Below the pieces are notes generated by a model that saw nothing but the letters and a program-made list of their open reading frames with translations, made no database searches and was not told the DNA's origin. Positions 14,520 through 17,170 of a DNA stretch of 17,170 nucleotides are shown here, in pieces. A program made the translations under genes and the position numbers. How positions within the stretch are numbered: position 1 is the stretch's first letter; each line of letters starts with the position of its first letter. The stretch is from DTBU01 sp964568845 (GTDB lineage: Archaea > Thermoproteota > CALKCG01 > B24): contig CAZMSC010000029.1 of assembly GCA_964568845.1 (NCBI GenBank), positions 1 through 17,170 on the forward strand. Reading direction: 5' to 3'.

Positions 14520-15290
14520 TTGGATGTTGTAAATGAGGGAGACTACATACTTCTATATTTAGACGGTAGGAGAAGCTTCCTAGTTGAGGCTACAGATAGA
14601 GTTTTCCATACACATAGGGGATATTTAAAACTTAAAGAGCTTATAGGTCAACCTTACGGGTCACGCGTTAAAAGCAGTATAGGCGTAGAATTTACAATAT
14701 TAAAACCTGCTCTTAGAGAGTTCATACTTAAAAAGTTTAGGAGGCCGACTCAAATAGTCTATCCTAAAGACGTAGGTTTGATTTTAACCCACACTGGTAT
14801 AGGGCCTGGGTTTAAGGTTGCCGAAGCTGGAGTTGGTTCTGGTGCTTTAACGGCCTTCCTCGCATACTACGTTAGACCCAATGGTAAAGTCTACGGTTAC
14901 GAAATTAGATCAGACTTCATTAAAATTGCTAAGAAAAACCTCTCATATACTGGTTTAATGGATTACATAGAGCTTAAGCTTAAAGATGTCAGAGAAGGTT
15001 TCGATGAGAAAGACATCGATGCTATAGTCTTGGACCTCCCAACACCTTGGGAGGTTATACCTAAGGCTTATGATGCTTTGAAAAATAGCGGCGTCTTAGT
15101 AAGCTTCAGCCCAACTATAAATCAGGTGGAGAAGACCGTTGAAGCCGCCAGGATGCAGGGCTTCACATCCATAGAGGTTGTTGAATGCTTAGAACGTCAT
15201 TTAAAAGTTAAAGCTGGTGAAACAAGGCCTGAAACAGTTATGATAGGCCATACGGGCTACCTATTTTTCGCGCGTAAATCGTTAAAATAG
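14520..15290 (+). CDS. trmI: tRNA (adenine-N1)-methyltransferase TrmI (m1A57/58)
   Basis: A SAM-dependent methyltransferase that makes 1-methyladenosine in the T-loop of tRNA (positions 57 and/or 58 in archaea). In 256 residues: a small N-terminal beta domain starting DYILLYLDGRRSFLVEA, a linker with RRPTQIVYPKDVGLILTHTG (about 74-93), SAM motif I VAEAGVGSGALTAFLAYYV (about 100-118), the acidic GYEIRSDF after strand 2, and the family motif VLDLPTPWEV at about 169-178. Length and order are normal for a tetrameric TrmI. The TTG start is supported by GGTGATT seven bases upstream. It begins five bases after the HerA-family gene, so the two share a transcript. Confidence 0.94.
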   Translation: MDVVNEGDYILLYLDGRRSFLVEATDRVFHTHRGYLKLKELIGQPYGSRVKSSIGVEFTILKPALREFILKKFRRPTQIVYPKDVGLILTHTGIGPGFKVAEAGVGSGALTAFLAYYVRPNGKVYGYEIRSDFIKIAKKNLSYTGLMDYIELKLKDVREGFDEKDIDAIVLDLPTPWEVIPKAYDALKNSGVLVSFSPTINQVEKTVEAARMQGFTSIEVVECLERHLKVKAGETRPETVMIGHTGYLFFARKSLK

Positions 15291-15454
15291 ATCGGTTTCT
15301 GTGCGAATGGAAAAGATTAACAATAAATAGTTAAGGCTAACTCCTAACCGACCTATTTACTTTAAATTATGCTAGAGAGGTTTTAACATTAAATTAGAAT
15401 AAGATATGGAAAATATCTACGAGTTATGTGAAAAGCTGATTGAAGATCTCCACT
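15291..15454. other. Convergent spacer between trmI and the glycosidase gene
   Basis: This 164-base AT-rich spacer holds a small inverted repeat (AGTTA at 15329-15333, TAACT at 15338-15342, four-base loop), which might help end the trmI transcript but lacks a clear T-run. A plus-strand ATG at 15406 opens a frame of 67 codons; its first 17 or so codons lie outside the glycosidase gene and read like a plausible protein start (MENIYELCEKLIEDL), while the rest is antisense to the glycosidase. I do not annotate it as a gene. Confidence 0.35.
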
Positions 15455-17170
15455 TTAGAAGGTTTTACGGTAGATTTTTAAAGCCACGTCTTTTTCAAGG
15501 TCTTCAATTGTTAAATGGATTTCCCCGTTTACTGCAACTGTTTCCTCAGTTTTCACCACAACTCCAGTATACGTATCCCAATATTCAACAATGTAACCTC
15601 CATCTTTAAAGTCGCATAGTTCAATTTCGACTTTCTCAACGGGCTCTATAGGTATGTTGTTAACTACATTCCACCATGTATGGTCTCTATTCTGAATCCA
15701 TAGAAGCGACACAGTATCATTCTTCAGACCTATCACTCTCACCTTGCTCTGTTTAGCTACGGCGTTCGTAAATTTTATGCAGTCAAATGTGAGCCAATCT
15801 CCACCGGAATTGTCGAACCTTAATTCGTGAACTCCAGGCGGAACTGCTACTTTAACGTCTAAATTGTACTCTTCGGCTTCAGCGTCGTTCTTACCGTCAA
15901 TATCTTTAAAAACCCTGCTCTCCACTAGAAGATCATCTATGTATACGTCTAAAGTAGCTCCGCTCCTGCTTACGGAGTTTACGTGTATTAGTGCTTCTCC
16001 ACCATATGGGAGTGAAACTATGAAGGTTGGATTGTTTTTAAGCTCTGGGTGGGCTTTGCCATGTATGAAGGATGAAAGCTGTGAGATGTTTGCGACTTTT
16101 CCGTCCACCTCTATTTTGAATACGTTGACTTCCGGCTTAACCCATCCCAAACTTGGATACATGGTAATTTCCGTTAAATCTTCCCTCCTAAGTGGGCTTG
16201 GAATTAAGACTTTAGCTTGAATTTTGACGAATCTACTCTTCTCCGGGTTTACACCCTTAAGGTAGTTGCTTAATGCTTTAAAGTGCCCGTAGAGGTTATA
16301 TGGGTGGATGTAGTTGTCCCACCACCAAAGCATGGATGTAGATGCTGAGCCTGAGAGTACGGAGGACCATATTCCGTTATGCAGTTCAACTCCTTCAACA
16401 TCCTTATAGTAGTATGGGTTGTCAAACCACCTCCAATCCGCTCCAAACTCCGTGATTAAAACTGGCTTACCATAGCTAATCCATAAATTTTCAACTATTT
16501 CTGGAATTACACCAGCAATGTCTTTGAAAGATTGAGGCCCATATTTATGAACCGTTACAAAGTCTATCCCGTTTAAGCCTCCCAGTCTAGGGTCTGAGCT
16601 TGTCGTAATCAAGTGCTTATAAGGGTCTATTCCCCTTATGTATTTGACCATTTCCTCATGCCACTTAGCAACCACGTCGAAGTCGTAGTTATCTGTCAAT
16701 TCAACTTCATTCCAAAGCTCCCATGCGAGAACATGTGTACTATAGCCCCATCTAGCGACTATGTATCTTAAACGTTTCTTGAACAGTCTTATGGCGTTTT
16801 CGTCTGTCCAGAAGTCTTCAGGTTTACTTAACGGTCCACCGTTTTTAACGTTATACGGGTTGTCGTTCCACTGTCCAGTTAATCCGCCCGACTGCAACTG
16901 CCCATGATTCATAAGGCATAGGATTATGTAAATACCCTCCTCTTCAGCTTTTTTAATCACATAGTCTAAACGCCATGCCTCCGATAGATCGTAGTATCCG
17001 AGCTTCTTCCACTCTATTCCAAACGCCCAGGGCGCCATCCAGATCCTAGTTATGTTTTCCCCTGATTTATTCATGGCTGAAAACCATTCATCGTAATCGA
17101 ATGCCCCCCGGTTGCCGAACCAGCAGACGTTATGCCCTATGAAGAGTAGGGATTCACCGTTCTCAACTTT
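15455..17170 (-). CDS. Clan GH-A glycoside hydrolase (GH5-like, cellulase/mannanase type), 5' end outside the window
   Basis: The frame stays open to the window edge: the 32 codons before the ATG at 17074 continue the protein (SLLFIGHNVCWFG, then FDYDEWFSAMNKSG), so that ATG is internal and at least 571 residues are present. A TIM-barrel catalytic domain holds the acid/base Glu in LAWELWNEVE (visible residue 155) and the nucleophile Glu in VLITEFGADW (residue 241), with SGSASTSMLWWWDNY near the end of the barrel. Two beta-sandwich-like regions follow, one resembling a carbohydrate-binding module (SLPYGGEALIHVNSVSRSG, PPGVHELRFDNSGGDW). It is probably a plant- or microbial-polysaccharide enzyme; substrate (mannan or glucan) cannot be told. 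A signal peptide would lie outside the window. It is convergent with trmI. Confidence 0.85.
   Translation of the reverse strand, partial: KVENGESLLFIGHNVCWFGNRGAFDYDEWFSAMNKSGENITRIWMAPWAFGIEWKKLGYYDLSEAWRLDYVIKKAEEEGIYIILCLMNHGQLQSGGLTGQWNDNPYNVKNGGPLSKPEDFWTDENAIRLFKKRLRYIVARWGYSTHVLAWELWNEVELTDNYDFDVVAKWHEEMVKYIRGIDPYKHLITTSSDPRLGGLNGIDFVTVHKYGPQSFKDIAGVIPEIVENLWISYGKPVLITEFGADWRWFDNPYYYKDVEGVELHNGIWSSVLSGSASTSMLWWWDNYIHPYNLYGHFKALSNYLKGVNPEKSRFVKIQAKVLIPSPLRREDLTEITMYPSLGWVKPEVNVFKIEVDGKVANISQLSSFIHGKAHPELKNNPTFIVSLPYGGEALIHVNSVSRSGATLDVYIDDLLVESRVFKDIDGKNDAEAEEYNLDVKVAVPPGVHELRFDNSGGDWLTFDCIKFTNAVAKQSKVRVIGLKNDTVSLLWIQNRDHTWWNVVNNIPIEPVEKVEIELCDFKDGGYIVEYWDTYTGVVVKTEETVAVNGEIHLTIEDLEKDVALKIYRKTF

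Noticed and set aside
15329..15342. Hairpin AGTTA-AGGC-TAACT as a terminator of trmI.
   Set aside because: The stem is weak and no T-run follows, so I mention it only in the spacer entry.
17072..17074. ATG at 17074 as the start of the glycosidase.
   Set aside because: The frame continues open to 17170 and the upstream residues (FIGHNVCWFG) look like the first strand of the barrel, so the gene is cut by the window edge.

Overview
The window reads as a chromosomal segment of an archaeon, most likely a member of the Thermoproteota/TACK group (a Bathyarchaeia-like lineage would fit, but I cannot fix the rank). Reasons: archaeal-type class I CCA-adding enzyme, the UPF0200/UPF0201 pair, archaeal-type phosphoglycerate mutase (apgM), a PAN-like AAA ATPase, a HerA-family ATPase, archaeal TrmI, TATA-type promoters, short or absent leaders, and GGTG/GGAGG ribosome binding sites in front of mostly TTG starts. 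Gene density is high and no spacer exceeds about 165 bases.

Layout. 1-36 is the 5' half of a tRNA gene (minus, probably Asp-GTC) with a TATA box just upstream. 93-2870 is a minus-strand operon thpR - cca - COG2112 kinase with overlapping ends. It diverges from a plus pair at 2929-3947 (UPF0200 kinase-like NTPase, UPF0201 RNA-binding protein). RNase Z (minus, 3940-4857) meets the pair tail to tail. The radical SAM enzyme AmrS (plus, 5020-6066) meets a GH172/DUF2961 glycosidase (minus, 6059-7084) tail to tail. A PAN/ARC-like AAA ATPase (7173-8408), apgM (8491-9711) and a PRC-barrel/zinc-ribbon protein (9749-10138) follow on the minus strand. A small eight-cysteine protein (plus, 10290-10577) converges on an unrecognised 264-residue protein (minus, 10603-11397). 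That gene diverges from a 991-residue HerA-family ATPase (plus, 11539-14514) whose C-terminus is a coiled coil plus a long cysteine array, followed by trmI (14520-15290). The window closes inside a clan GH-A glycosidase (minus, 15455 to beyond 17170).

How the genes fit together. Several genes serve tRNA and RNA 3'-end metabolism: tRNA gene, RNase Z, CCA-adding enzyme, ThpR cyclic phosphodiesterase, UPF0201, TrmI. The two glycosidases are metabolic outliers among housekeeping genes.

The best candidate for something undescribed is the HerA-family protein: ATPase motor, about 130 residues of coiled coil, then 45 cysteines in 233 residues forming 15 CxxC knuckles with a roughly 15-residue period and an apparent 112-residue internal duplication. 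No NurA partner is visible, and its stop codon lies in the ribosome binding site of trmI. Other points worth checking are a PAN-like ATPase without an HbYX tail, an apgM with Glu where a metal-binding His is expected, an inverted repeat over the promoter of the unknown gene, and the near absence of ATG starts.
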